Positions 43,421 to 52,354 of a stretch of 64,000 nt of DNA are shown in pieces (position 1 is the first letter of the stretch; each line of letters begins with the position of its first letter). The DNA is taken from positions 21,412 to 85,411 of the forward strand of contig NZ_JALNMJ010000025.1 in NCBI RefSeq assembly GCF_023156505.1, given 5' to 3'. A model generated the notes under the pieces. It was not told where the DNA came from, did not search any database, and was given only the letters and a program-made list of their open reading frames with translations. The stretch is from Roseibium sediminicola. GTDB taxonomy: Bacteria; Pseudomonadota; Alphaproteobacteria; Rhizobiales; Stappiaceae. Both the position numbers and the translations under genes were made by a program.

Positions 43421-44778
43421 GACGGCACCTCACCGGCTTCGGTTGCGAGTGCTGCGGGCGGCTGTCTTCGTTTGAACAGGCGGGCAAGCCACAGGGCCAT
43501 CGCCAAGAGAACCAGGCCGGCCACCAGGAAAAACAGGGACTGACCGAGCAACGAGCCGATGGTGACTTCCAGCAGCCAGAGGGCTTCGGCCGTCAGCGCC
43601 AGATAGGCACACAGCATCCAGAACCGGTTGTTGTACCAAGTGCCGAGCGCGCAGAGACCGATGAGCGACGCCAGAGAAACAGCCGCCAGAACAAGGACAT
43701 TGCTGGTGACCACCGGCAGCAGGACGGCAACCAGGGCCAGTCCGGTCGCGGCAAACAGCGCGCGAGCCTTGGCGCTCTGGAAGGAGAGCACCAGCCCGAG
43801 CCCTGTCAGGACCAGCCCCCCCACGAGCGGCAACAGGCCCGGCAAAGGCAACAGGCCCTGGTAAGACAGGTCATCTGAAATCTCGGGCACCAGGATCAGG
43901 GCAAGCACGATCAGAACGGTAAGGACCAGCATGCCGACATCCTGCAGGGACCGGGCCATCAGCCAGTGGCCGTGATGGCGCAGCGGCCGGTCGCTGGACC
44001 ATTTCACGTAGAGATCCGCCACCGGGTCGAGTTGCAGCATGATGGCGCTGAGCCCACCGGCGCCGGCCAGGAACATGGCAACGACAATATCGTCCCCGGA
44101 ATTGAGAAGATCAGCCGTCTCGCCGAACCAGCGGCCATAGGTCACCCAAAGGAGCGCGATTGCCGCCCAGCGCGTCAGGCGCGAGGGAAAGAGCACCGGA
44201 TGGACAAAGACGGCCACGGTAAGGAGCAATCCGACCAGCGTGGCACCTAGCTCGGGCGCACCGACATCCGCGCGCATCACCTGCCAGGTGATCGCAGCGG
44301 CGGCAGCGACCGTCAGCGACGTCTTCGAGCCGCTCAACCACGCGGCTGCCAGGCCGCCGAGACAGACCAGAAACGCACCGCCCGCCCAGTCCGACGGCAG
44401 ATGGAAGATCTGCCCGACCAGAGCCATGCCGCCGACAAAGACAAGCGTGGCGAAACCGGTCGCCAGGTCGGCGATGCCCTTGCGCCCCTTTTGAGCCGCC
44501 AGAGCCGCGAGGCCGTGACTGCCGGTGACCAGCAAGGCGATACCGATCAGCTTTGCCGTCTTCGGAATTGCATCCCAATTGGCGGCGATGAAGGCGAGCA
44601 CTGCCAGGGCCACACAGATCACACCAATGCCGGCCAGAGCCATCGGCAAGCGCGACCTGCCGTCATCCTGCTCCAGCTCCTTCAGGATCGCGGTGGCGCC
44701 AACGGAGGTGACCCAGCCTTTCGAAACCCAGCTTTCCAGATTGTCTTTCAGACGTTTTTTATAGGTCCAGTCGAACAT
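43417..44778 (-). CDS. DUF2157 multispanning membrane protein
   Basis: A 453-residue inner-membrane protein. A short soluble N-terminal part (about 1-45, FDWTYKKRLKDNLESWVSKG) carries the DUF2157 region, and about 12 hydrophobic helices follow (from IGVICVALAVLAFIAANW onward). The ATG at 44778 fits the family start; the longer frame reaches upstream into noncoding DNA. Function unknown; the downstream partner is the GDYXXLXY protein. No catalytic motif is apparent. Confidence 0.85.
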   Translation of the reverse strand: MFDWTYKKRLKDNLESWVSKGWVTSVGATAILKELEQDDGRSRLPMALAGIGVICVALAVLAFIAANWDAIPKTAKLIGIALLVTGSHGLAALAAQKGRKGIADLATGFATLVFVGGMALVGQIFHLPSDWAGGAFLVCLGGLAAAWLSGSKTSLTVAAAAAITWQVMRADVGAPELGATLVGLLLTVAVFVHPVLFPSRLTRWAAIALLWVTYGRWFGETADLLNSGDDIVVAMFLAGAGGLSAIMLQLDPVADLYVKWSSDRPLRHHGHWLMARSLQDVGMLVLTVLIVLALILVPEISDDLSYQGLLPLPGLLPLVGGLVLTGLGLVLSFQSAKARALFAATGLALVAVLLPVVTSNVLVLAAVSLASLIGLCALGTWYNNRFWMLCAYLALTAEALWLLEVTIGSLLGQSLFFLVAGLVLLAMALWLARLFKRRQPPAALATEAGEVPS

Positions 44779-45127
44779 ACGTGAGACCGATCTCCCTCTC
44801 CAAGCCGCAGCATCGAAGCACATTGTGACGCTCAAGATAGGTGGTCTTGAGGCAGATCGGAAGAATGCGATTGGGACTTGCTCATCGCATGCGGCAAAAA
44901 ACGCAATAAAATCAGCCTTGGAAATTTTCCGGATATTTTTGTTGTCCCAAAATGGGCCTCGGGGCTTGAGACGGGAAGCGATCTTGCTATTCTGTTGCCA
45001 CACTTCCGGCCCTGTAGAAAATCCCGATGGTCTGCGGAGCCGACGCGACAGCCGACATTCGCCAGCCAAGCGAAAAGCCGTTTCAGATCAGAGCCGCACT
45101 CCAATAATAAATCCAGGGGGGCTCTGT
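44779..45127. other. Gene-free region upstream of the DUF2157 gene
   Basis: About 350 bp with no supported gene; a 90-codon minus-strand frame lacks family resemblance. It should hold the promoter of the DUF2157 unit. It ends at a hairpin with a T tract on the plus strand, which leaves room for a plus-strand small RNA, but I found no matching known RNA family. Confidence 0.4.
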
Positions 45128-45160
45128 GGGGCGTCCGAGAGGCCCGGACGCCCCTTTTTA
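45128..45160 (+). terminator. GC hairpin with T tract downstream of the DUF3141 gene
   Basis: GGGGCGTCC pairs with GGACGCCCC around a 9-nt loop, followed by TTTTTA on the plus strand. It begins 2 bp beyond the stop of the minus-strand DUF3141 gene, which it may terminate, yet the T tract faces the other direction where no gene ends. The strand call follows the T tract. Confidence 0.6.
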
Positions 45161-45161
45161 C

Positions 45162-47780
45162 CTATTCAGCCGGTTCTTCGGACTTCTTGGACGCGCTGCG
45201 CGGCTTGCGCGCGGCTGTGGTCTTAGCGGCCGCCGTCTTGCGGGCGGCAGGCTTACGGGCCGCCGGTTTGCACGGCGAAGCCTTCTTCGGAGCCGCGACT
45301 GCCGCAGCCGGGACCGGTGTCTTGCCAGCCTCTTCGATCGCGGCCTGCGCGTCGACCTTTTCCGGCTCCAGTTTCACATCGGAAGAGACCAGTGGATCCT
45401 CGGTAATGTCGCCGGAGACCGGCGGCAGGTCGAGCACCTTGTGGAATTGCTGCAGGGTTTCCAACGTGTGCGGCGTCATTTCATCGATCGCACCAGGAAT
45501 ATAGCGCACCACCTTCGCCGCAAGTTCGCGCTCTTCACGCGTCTTGAGCAGTTTGGGCAGCGCGGCGAGCGCCTGCTCGGGGGCAAATTCAGTGATCAGG
45601 GTCTGTTCGTGCAGAATGAAGCTGCGCGCATCCTGTGTCAGCGACTTGAACGGCTCGTCCTGAGTCAGGACACGCGCGGAGCGTTCCAGGCGGTCGCGGC
45701 GGACATTGCCGCGGCTTTCGGCAAGCAGGATCAGCATCCGGATCACCGCTTCGCAGAAACCTCCTTCCTCGATATGCATCAGAGCCGCCTGAACCGGCGG
45801 CAGGCTGCGCAATTCGTCCTTGCGTTTCAGGGTACGGCCCGGCTGTTTCGTGCGGCCGAACCAGCGCATATAGGGCGATCCCCACAGGCTGTAGAACAGG
45901 TTTTCATAGGCGGTGTCGCGCAGGTCGCGGTAGAGATCCAGGGACTGCTCGAAAATGGCCGCATTCGCCCGCTCCAGATCCGTGAACGGGTTGCCCTCCT
46001 CTACGGGCGTGCGCTCCGCCCTGACCCGTTCCGCCCGATCCGGAAGCCAGGACAGGAACGGATTGAGACTGGACATCATCGTCCGTTGCACACGCAGGGG
46101 ATGGGTCTTGCGGCGCAGATCCGCGCTTTGTTCGGTGACACCGGCCTGCACGAAGGGGCGCACGCAGACATCATAGAACTCGGCCTGCTGTTCGGACGCA
46201 CGGGCAACGGCAGCGAACGGAATTTCATCGTCGCGGCCGTCGTCGATCGATTTCAGATCGTCCATTGTGCGTTCGTGGAAACTGACCGTGAACTCGCGTT
46301 CCAGCAAACCACCCTCATAGTCGTCGATGGTCATTTCATAAAGACCCGGCGCCAGCGCCTCGATGGTCTTCAGGGTTGAGGTGACCTCCGTGTGCTCTTT
46401 CTTGGCGATCTTCGAAGATACGAAAATGCCGAGATGGCCGACCTGATCGTGGATCATGTAGATGATCCGCTGGCCGCGAATGGCGATCTCGCGCTCGTCC
46501 GTATAGGTGTCCATGATCCAGTTGAGCGCCTGCTGCGGCGGCGTGATGTTGTCGCCCCAGCTTGCAAAGGCAATGATCGGCGCCCGGATCTGCTTGATGT
46601 CGACATTGCGGCCGGGTTCCAGCTGGGCTTCGTTCTTGGACAACCGGTTGCCGACAAAGAGCTGTTCGACAATCCATTTCATTTCAGCTTCGTTCAGAAG
46701 GAAATAGCCGCCCCACCAGCGTTCGAATTCGAGGAAGCGTTCCGGCTCGGTGTCGACCCTGGCATAGAGGTCGTAATATTTGCCGAAATAGTTGCGCGCC
46801 GGATTGAGCAACTCGAAATTCTGGACAATATCCGCGCCGTCGAACATGCCATGACCGAGATCGGAAAAATACATGGCGTTCCAGGTGCCGCCGAGAATGC
46901 CGGCATTGTAGCGCATCGGGTTTTCGCCGACCCGGCCGGACCAGGTCGCCACCGGTGCACCGTTGAGGATCACCGGACCGGTCAGGTCCGGGTTGGACGC
47001 GGCCAAAAGCAGGGTTGCCCAGCCGCCCTGGCAATTGCCGGTCACGACCGGATTGGGAGCGTCCGGATGCAGCTCCATCACCTTGCGCACGAAGGCAGCT
47101 TCCGCATGCATGACATCGGCCAGGGTCTGGCCTTTTTCCGGCATGCGCTTGAAGGCAACAAAATAGACCGGGTGGCCGTCCCGCAGGGCGACACCGACCT
47201 GGCTGTCCGGCTTGAAGCCGCCGATGCCGGCGCCGTGGCCGGCGCGCGGATCGATGATGATATAGGGCCGTTTCCAATCCTTGGGATCGCGGCAGGGCAG
47301 GTCTTTCGGTGGCACGATCTTCAGGAGCATGTAGCAGGACGGCCGCGGCAGGTCCGCGCCATCAAGTACGAGCTCGTATTCATAATTGAGAACGGGCGGG
47401 CAGCCCGCCTCCTCGTGTTCCAGAAAAATGTCGCCGCGCTGGCGCAGCGTGTCCATGGTCAGGATCATGCGCTGAGACGAGTCCCGCCAATACCTTTCCC
47501 ATGCTTCATAAAGCGCGCCGGATTTCTGGGCCGTGCTCATGCTCTCGACCGCCTTGCCGAAATCCGACATGTTCTGCTGCCAGCGGTCCTTGTGGGCCTC
47601 AGATATACTGCTCATATGCTTGGTCAGGCCACGGCCCATCAGCTCCGCCATGTTGCCGAGTTCGGTCGCCTGGGCCTGAAAACGTGTCGCCTGTTCTGAA
47701 GGGCCCCAGGCGGTCGCGTCGCGCAGCGAATTCAGGAATTCGTTCTGGCCTTTTTCAAACGCGTCAAAAATGTCCTTCAT
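45162..47780 (-). CDS. DUF3141 protein: PhaC-like alpha/beta hydrolase with H1-like tail
   Basis: An 872-residue protein. The N-terminal helical part (about 1-115) is phasin-like. The alpha/beta hydrolase core carries the nucleophile motif GNCQGGW with Cys250, the Cys-type elbow seen in polyhydroxyalkanoate synthases. The C-terminal ~50 residues are a Lys/Ala/Pro-rich tail (repeated AARKP-like units) similar to histone H1 and the phasin PhaF, suggesting nucleic-acid binding. The gene follows fabI by 9 bp with a GGAGGT site. Function is unknown; a role in acyl or polyester metabolism attached to DNA or granules is inference. Confidence 0.86.
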   Translation of the reverse strand: MKDIFDAFEKGQNEFLNSLRDATAWGPSEQATRFQAQATELGNMAELMGRGLTKHMSSISEAHKDRWQQNMSDFGKAVESMSTAQKSGALYEAWERYWRDSSQRMILTMDTLRQRGDIFLEHEEAGCPPVLNYEYELVLDGADLPRPSCYMLLKIVPPKDLPCRDPKDWKRPYIIIDPRAGHGAGIGGFKPDSQVGVALRDGHPVYFVAFKRMPEKGQTLADVMHAEAAFVRKVMELHPDAPNPVVTGNCQGGWATLLLAASNPDLTGPVILNGAPVATWSGRVGENPMRYNAGILGGTWNAMYFSDLGHGMFDGADIVQNFELLNPARNYFGKYYDLYARVDTEPERFLEFERWWGGYFLLNEAEMKWIVEQLFVGNRLSKNEAQLEPGRNVDIKQIRAPIIAFASWGDNITPPQQALNWIMDTYTDEREIAIRGQRIIYMIHDQVGHLGIFVSSKIAKKEHTEVTSTLKTIEALAPGLYEMTIDDYEGGLLEREFTVSFHERTMDDLKSIDDGRDDEIPFAAVARASEQQAEFYDVCVRPFVQAGVTEQSADLRRKTHPLRVQRTMMSSLNPFLSWLPDRAERVRAERTPVEEGNPFTDLERANAAIFEQSLDLYRDLRDTAYENLFYSLWGSPYMRWFGRTKQPGRTLKRKDELRSLPPVQAALMHIEEGGFCEAVIRMLILLAESRGNVRRDRLERSARVLTQDEPFKSLTQDARSFILHEQTLITEFAPEQALAALPKLLKTREERELAAKVVRYIPGAIDEMTPHTLETLQQFHKVLDLPPVSGDITEDPLVSSDVKLEPEKVDAQAAIEEAGKTPVPAAAVAAPKKASPCKPAARKPAARKTAAAKTTAARKPRSASKKSEEPAE

Positions 47781-47789
47781 CAGGACCTC

Positions 47790-48554
47790 CTATCCAAGAA
47801 TACTGTAACCGCCGTCGATCGGATGCACGGAGCCGGTGACGTTGAAAGCCTCCCGGCTGGCCAGAAAGGCGGCATAGGCGCCGACATCGTCGATCGTCGC
47901 CAGATGATGGGTCGGTGCGCGTTCCGCAGCGTCGTTCAGGAGCGCATCGAATTCGGCAATGCCGGAGGCCGCGCGGGTCTTGAGCGGTCCCGGCGAGAGC
48001 GCGTGCACGGAAATACCCTTGGGGCCCAATTCCGCGGCAGCGTAACGGGTCGCCGCTTCAAGGGCCGCCTTGACCGGGCCCATGACGCCGTAATTCTCGA
48101 CCACCTTCTGCGCGCCCATGAAGGAGACCGTCATGCAGGTGCCTCCCTGTGGCATCAGCGGCTCGGCCCGCTTGATCAGGCGCAGGAAGGAATGCACGGA
48201 AATGTCCATGGCCAGCCCAAACCCGTCCGCGGAACAATCGACGACACGGCCATGCAGGTCTTCCTTCTTGGAAAAAGCGATGGAATGCAGCAGCGTGTCG
48301 AGCCTGCCCCACTTGTCCTCGATCTCGGCGAAGAGCGTGTCCAGCTGGGTTGCGTCGCGGACATCGAGCGGAGCGATGATTTCGGCATCGAGCTCTTCCG
48401 CCAGCGGCCGCACGAAAGGCTCGGCCCGCTCGTTCAGATAGGTGATCGCAAGATCGGCGCCCTGTGCCCGGAACGCCCTGGCGCAGCCATAGGCAATGGA
48501 CTGGTCGTTGGCGACGCCGACAACAAGGGCTTTTTGGCCCGTCAAATCAAACAT
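47790..48554 (-). CDS. fabI: Enoyl-ACP reductase, FabI family
   Basis: A 254-residue short-chain reductase. It starts with FDLTGQKALVVGVANDQSIAYGCARA, shown here in part; the NAD-binding glycine pattern at residues 8-20 is that of FabI. The active-site Tyr-x6-Lys is present in ENYGVMGPVKAALEA. The Tyr that precedes it in most FabI proteins (SYLG) is replaced by Phe (SFMG). The start at 48554 is the family N-terminus. In this paired arrangement with DUF3141, known from rhizobial genomes, it may be a second isozyme rather than the housekeeping FabI. Confidence 0.86.
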   Translation of the reverse strand: MFDLTGQKALVVGVANDQSIAYGCARAFRAQGADLAITYLNERAEPFVRPLAEELDAEIIAPLDVRDATQLDTLFAEIEDKWGRLDTLLHSIAFSKKEDLHGRVVDCSADGFGLAMDISVHSFLRLIKRAEPLMPQGGTCMTVSFMGAQKVVENYGVMGPVKAALEAATRYAAAELGPKGISVHALSPGPLKTRAASGIAEFDALLNDAAERAPTHHLATIDDVGAYAAFLASREAFNVTGSVHPIDGGYSILG

Positions 48555-48792
48555 ATGCGCACTGCTCCTGACATCCGGTCCGACGGATGCGGCACCAAAA
48601 CCGGCCGGCCACCACAAATCGCAGCCTTAAGCGCAAACCGAAACTGCATTGCAGTGCAACATAAACCTTGTGACGGAACAATGACCTTTCAAGGGAAATA
48701 CGGGTTAGTGCGGATGGATTTTGGCAATTGTGCGGCGCGGAAAACACCAACAAATTCCCTCCGATTGCACATCTTTTCGTTCTTACACGCTC

Positions 48793-48898
48793 GTCATCCC
48801 ATGGCTTGACCATGGGATCCATGCCGTTGATCCGGTCAAAGGTTTATGTGCCTGTGGGAGGTCACGGCTGAATTGCAGGATCAAGTCCTGCAATGACG
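48793..48898. repeat. Palindromic intergenic repeat (family B, copy 2)
   Basis: A 106-bp element with CCCATGGCTTGACCATGGG at one end and TTGCAGGATCAAGTCCTGCAA at the other. The modules and CATGCC inner part match the copy at 35624-35734 in inverse orientation. Confidence 0.85.
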
Positions 48899-48908
48899 AA
48901 GTTACAAG

Positions 48909-48941
48909 ATAAAATACGGCGCCCCGGAGACCGGGGCGCCG
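48909..48941 (-). terminator. Terminator of katG
   Basis: CGGCGCCCCGG / CCGGGGCGCCG forms an 11-bp stem with a 3-nt loop. On the minus strand it is followed by TATTTTATCTT. It starts 31 bp after the katG stop. Confidence 0.88.
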
Positions 48942-48971
48942 CATCAGTTCGACGCAGTCGATGGGGGCCGA

Positions 48972-51143
48972 TTACTGCAGGTCGAACCTGTCCGCGTTCA
49001 TGACCTTGGTCCAGGCGGCGACGAAGTCCTTGACGAATTTCGCGCCGTTGTCGTCCTGGGCGTAGACTTCCGCATAGGCCCTGAGGATGGAGTTCGAGCC
49101 AAACACCAGGTCGGCGCTGGTCGCGGTCCATTTCAGGGTGCCGAGCTTGCGGTCCCGGATTTCATAGGTGCCGCCCGAAACCGGATGCCAGCTGTTGGAC
49201 ATGTCGGTCAGGTTGACGAAGAAATCGTTGGTCAGCGCGCCTTCCCGGTCGGTGAAGACACCGTGCTTGGTGCCGCCGTGGTTGGTGCCGAGCACACGCA
49301 TGCCGCCGACCAGAACCGTCATTTCCTGGGCGGTCAGGCCGAGAAGCTGGGCCCTGTCGAGCATCATTTCTTCCGGGCTGACGGCATAGTCCTTCTTCTG
49401 CCAGTTGCGGAACCCGTCCGCGAGCGGCTCCAGAACATCGAAGGACTCGGCGTCTGTCTGCGCGTCGGTCGCGTCGCCGCGGCCCGGTGCGAACGGAACA
49501 GAGACATCGAGACCGCCGGCCTTGATGGCCTGTTCCACACCGAGATTGCCGGCCAGAACGATGACGTCGGCAAGGGAGGCACCGGTTTCAGAGGCAATCG
49601 GCTCAAGCGCCGCCAATACCTTGGCAAGCCGTGCCGGCTCGTTGCCTTCCCAGTCCTTCTGCGGAGCCAGACGGATACGGGCACCATTGGCACCGCCGCG
49701 CTTGTCGGAGCCGCGGAAGGTGCGGGCGCTGTCCCAGGCGGTCGCGATCATCTCGGACGTGGTCAGGCCGGAGGCCGCGATCTTGGCCTTGACGGCGTCG
49801 ACATCATAAGAAGTCGAGCCTGCCGGAATCGGGTCCTGCCAGATCAGGTCTTCAGCCGGAACGTCCGGACCGAGATAGTTGACCTTCGGGCCCATGTCGC
49901 GGTGGGTCAGCTTGAACCAGGCGCGGGCGAAGCAATCGCGGAAATAGGCTTCATCGGCCATGAATTTCCGGCAGATCTCATTGTAGGTCGGGTCCATTTT
50001 CATGGCCATGTCCGCATCCGTCATCATCGGATCGTGACGGATCGACGGATCGGTGGCGTCAACCGGCTTTTTGTCTTCCGGCATATTCACCGGCTTCCAC
50101 TGATTGGCACCGGCCGGGGATTTGGTGAGTTCCCATTCGTAGTTGAACAGGTAGTCGAAATAGCCCATGTCGAACTTGGTCGGCTCCTGGGTCCACGCGC
50201 CCTCGATACCGGAGGTGAATGCCTTGGAGGCCTTGCCGTCCTGGTCCGGATTGGCCCAGCCGAAACCCTGTGCCTCGATACCGGCCGCTTCCGGCTCGAC
50301 ACCGATATTGTTACCGGCGCCGCCGCCGTGAGCCTTGCCGACGGTGTGGCCGCCGCAGGTCAGGGCCGCGGTTTCCTCGTCATTCATGGCCATGCGCTTG
50401 AAGGTTTCCCGCACATGCGCGCCGGTCTTGATCGGGTCGGGCTTGCCGTCAACGCCTTCCGGATTGACGTAGATAAGACCCATGTGAACGGCCGCCAGCG
50501 GATTTTCGAGGGTCGAGGCGTCGTCGGTGCTGTCGTAGCGGTTTTCGGCAGGCGCCAGCCATTCCTTTTCAGCGCCCCAGTAGACGTCGGTTTCCGGACC
50601 CCAGATGTCTTCGCGGCCGAAACCGAAGCCAAACGTTTTGAAGCCCATGGACTCATAGGCCATGTTGCCGGCGAGGATGATCAGGTCGGCCCAGGAGAGT
50701 GCGTTGCCGTATTTCTTCTTCACCGGCCACAACAGGCGGCGGGCCTTGTCGAGGCTGGCATTGTCCGGCCAGGAATTCAGCGGTGCGAAGCGGATGTTGC
50801 CGGAGCCGGCGCCGCCGCGGCCGTCCTGCATGCGGTAGGAGCCGGCGGAGTGCCACGCCAGGCGGATCATCAGACCGCCGTAATGGCCCCAGTCGGCCGG
50901 CCACCAGTCCTGGCTGTCGGTCATCAGGGCGCGAACATCGGCCTTGACCGCTTCGTGGTCCAGCTTCTGAACGGCCTCACGATAATTGAAGTCCGGGTCC
51001 ATCGGGTTGGTGCGCGCGCCCTTCTGATGCAGAATGTCGAGGTTCAGCGCATTCGGCCACCATTTCGTGACCGGATTGTCCATCTCCGTGTTGCCGCCAT
51101 GCATGACCGGGCAACCACCTGATTTATCGACCTTAGCGTCCAT
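48972..51143 (-). CDS. katG: Catalase-peroxidase
   Basis: A 723-residue bifunctional haem enzyme. It removes hydrogen peroxide. The distal triad is in LMIRLAWHSAGSYR (Arg94, Trp97, His98); the Tyr of the Met-Tyr-Trp cross-link lies in LIYVNPEG, and the proximal His in CGGHTVGKAHG. The second, non-haem half is complete. The start at 51143 has GGAGAGG upstream; the longer frame from 51260 is not needed. It diverges from oxyR across 277 bp, the standard arrangement for peroxide-induced katG. It has its own terminator. Confidence 0.97.
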   Translation of the reverse strand: MDAKVDKSGGCPVMHGGNTEMDNPVTKWWPNALNLDILHQKGARTNPMDPDFNYREAVQKLDHEAVKADVRALMTDSQDWWPADWGHYGGLMIRLAWHSAGSYRMQDGRGGAGSGNIRFAPLNSWPDNASLDKARRLLWPVKKKYGNALSWADLIILAGNMAYESMGFKTFGFGFGREDIWGPETDVYWGAEKEWLAPAENRYDSTDDASTLENPLAAVHMGLIYVNPEGVDGKPDPIKTGAHVRETFKRMAMNDEETAALTCGGHTVGKAHGGGAGNNIGVEPEAAGIEAQGFGWANPDQDGKASKAFTSGIEGAWTQEPTKFDMGYFDYLFNYEWELTKSPAGANQWKPVNMPEDKKPVDATDPSIRHDPMMTDADMAMKMDPTYNEICRKFMADEAYFRDCFARAWFKLTHRDMGPKVNYLGPDVPAEDLIWQDPIPAGSTSYDVDAVKAKIAASGLTTSEMIATAWDSARTFRGSDKRGGANGARIRLAPQKDWEGNEPARLAKVLAALEPIASETGASLADVIVLAGNLGVEQAIKAGGLDVSVPFAPGRGDATDAQTDAESFDVLEPLADGFRNWQKKDYAVSPEEMMLDRAQLLGLTAQEMTVLVGGMRVLGTNHGGTKHGVFTDREGALTNDFFVNLTDMSNSWHPVSGGTYEIRDRKLGTLKWTATSADLVFGSNSILRAYAEVYAQDDNGAKFVKDFVAAWTKVMNADRFDLQ

Positions 51144-51375
51144 TATCCTCTCCAATTCGCGTGTTGGTGCGTCGCACCGGCTCAGACAATATCGGCCTGC
51201 TGACAGATGTGTGACAAACGGGCCGTCTTTATTGGTGGGAAGCGCTGCAGGTCCCTGCAAGACCAGGGGGGCTGCGGCGTTTCGAAGCTCTTGCGTAAAG
51301 CGGTCCCCGCCACCGCTGATCCACCAGCGGCTGCCGAACCACTCTTTACAAGTTCTAAACTAGCAAAGCCGAGCG

Positions 51376-51400
51376 ATCAGAAGAAGTTGAATTTTCTGAT
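51376..51400. promoter_or_regulatory. Candidate OxyR binding dyad
   Basis: ATCAGAA (51376-51382) and TTCTGAT (51394-51400) form a perfect 7-bp inverted repeat with an 11-bp spacer, 20 bp before the oxyR start. It lies in the katG-oxyR intergenic region and probably serves autoregulation and katG activation. Confidence 0.6.
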
Positions 51401-51420
51401 TGATTTGATAAGAAAAAATT

Positions 51421-52350
51421 ATGATCAACATCACCCTCAAACAATTGCGCTATTTCGAGGCGCTGGCCAGACACGGTCACTTCGGCCGCGCCGCGGAAGC
51501 CTGCGCGATTTCGCAGCCGGCGCTCTCCATGCAGATCAAGGAAATGGAAGAGCTCCTCGGCGCGCCGCTGCTGGAACGCGGTGCAAGGCAGGTCCGCCTG
51601 ACCCAGTTCGGCGAGGTCGCGGTCGAGCGTGCACGCGAGATCCTGCGTGCTGCCGACGAGCTTGGCGATCTGGCGCGTGCCTCGCGCGACCGGCTGGTCG
51701 GGCGCCTGCGCATCGGCGTCATCCCGACCGTCGCGCCCTACCTTCTGCCGCGGGTCGTCGGCAATCTGACCGCGAGCTATCCCGAACTTGATATTCACGT
51801 GCGCGAGACGGTCACGCCGAAACTGATCCAGGAGCTCGGTGACGGCCAGCTGGACACCGCGATCGTCGCCCTGCCCGTCTCCGAGACATCCCTCGACGAA
51901 ACCCCACTGTTCGACGAGCGCTTCGTCCTGGTCCGCTCGGCGCGGGAGGCAAACGCGCCTATGCCAAATGCCGACTCATTAAGGGAAATGCGCCTGCTGC
52001 TGCTGGAGGAAGGCCATTGCTTCCGTGACCAGGCTCTGTCCTTCTGCAACTTGCCCTCCGGTCCGCCGCGCGAGGTTCTCGACGCCAGCTCGCTGTCGAC
52101 CCTGGTGCAGATGGTCAGTGCCGGCATGGGGGTTACACTGATCCCGGAAATGGCTGTTCCTGTGGAGACCCGCTCGGCGTCCGTTGCCATTTCCCGCTTC
52201 GAGGCACCGGAGCCCAGGCGCACGGTCGGCATGGTCTGGCGCAAGTCCAGTCCGCTTGCCGGGCAGCTCGCCGAGATTGCCGAGATCGTGCGCCAGGCGG
52301 CGAACAATCTTGCGGATCAGTCCCTAGGCCTGCTGCCGACCACCCGCTAA
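51421..52350 (+). CDS. oxyR: Hydrogen peroxide-sensing regulator OxyR
   Basis: A 309-residue LysR-type regulator. The helix-turn-helix (about 20-45) contains GRAAEACAISQPALSMQIKE. The effector domain carries the redox pair Cys200 and Cys209 in GHCFRDQALSFCN with the same 9-residue spacing as the sensing disulfide of E. coli OxyR. Divergent from katG, its expected target. There is no close ribosome-site consensus; the upstream region is AT-rich. Convergent with an MFS gene 4 bp away. Confidence 0.95.
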   Translation: MINITLKQLRYFEALARHGHFGRAAEACAISQPALSMQIKEMEELLGAPLLERGARQVRLTQFGEVAVERAREILRAADELGDLARASRDRLVGRLRIGVIPTVAPYLLPRVVGNLTASYPELDIHVRETVTPKLIQELGDGQLDTAIVALPVSETSLDETPLFDERFVLVRSAREANAPMPNADSLREMRLLLLEEGHCFRDQALSFCNLPSGPPREVLDASSLSTLVQMVSAGMGVTLIPEMAVPVETRSASVAISRFEAPEPRRTVGMVWRKSSPLAGQLAEIAEIVRQAANNLADQSLGLLPTTR

Positions 52351-52354
52351 CGCG

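Noticed and set aside
44832..45104. A 90-codon minus-strand frame upstream of the DUF2157 gene
   Set aside because: No family resemblance or ribosome site, and part of a promoter-like region.
35779..48554. A fatty-acid synthesis cluster made of fabF, matB and fabI
   Set aside because: The genes are many kilobases apart, on different units and with different regulators; only a loose metabolic link can be claimed.
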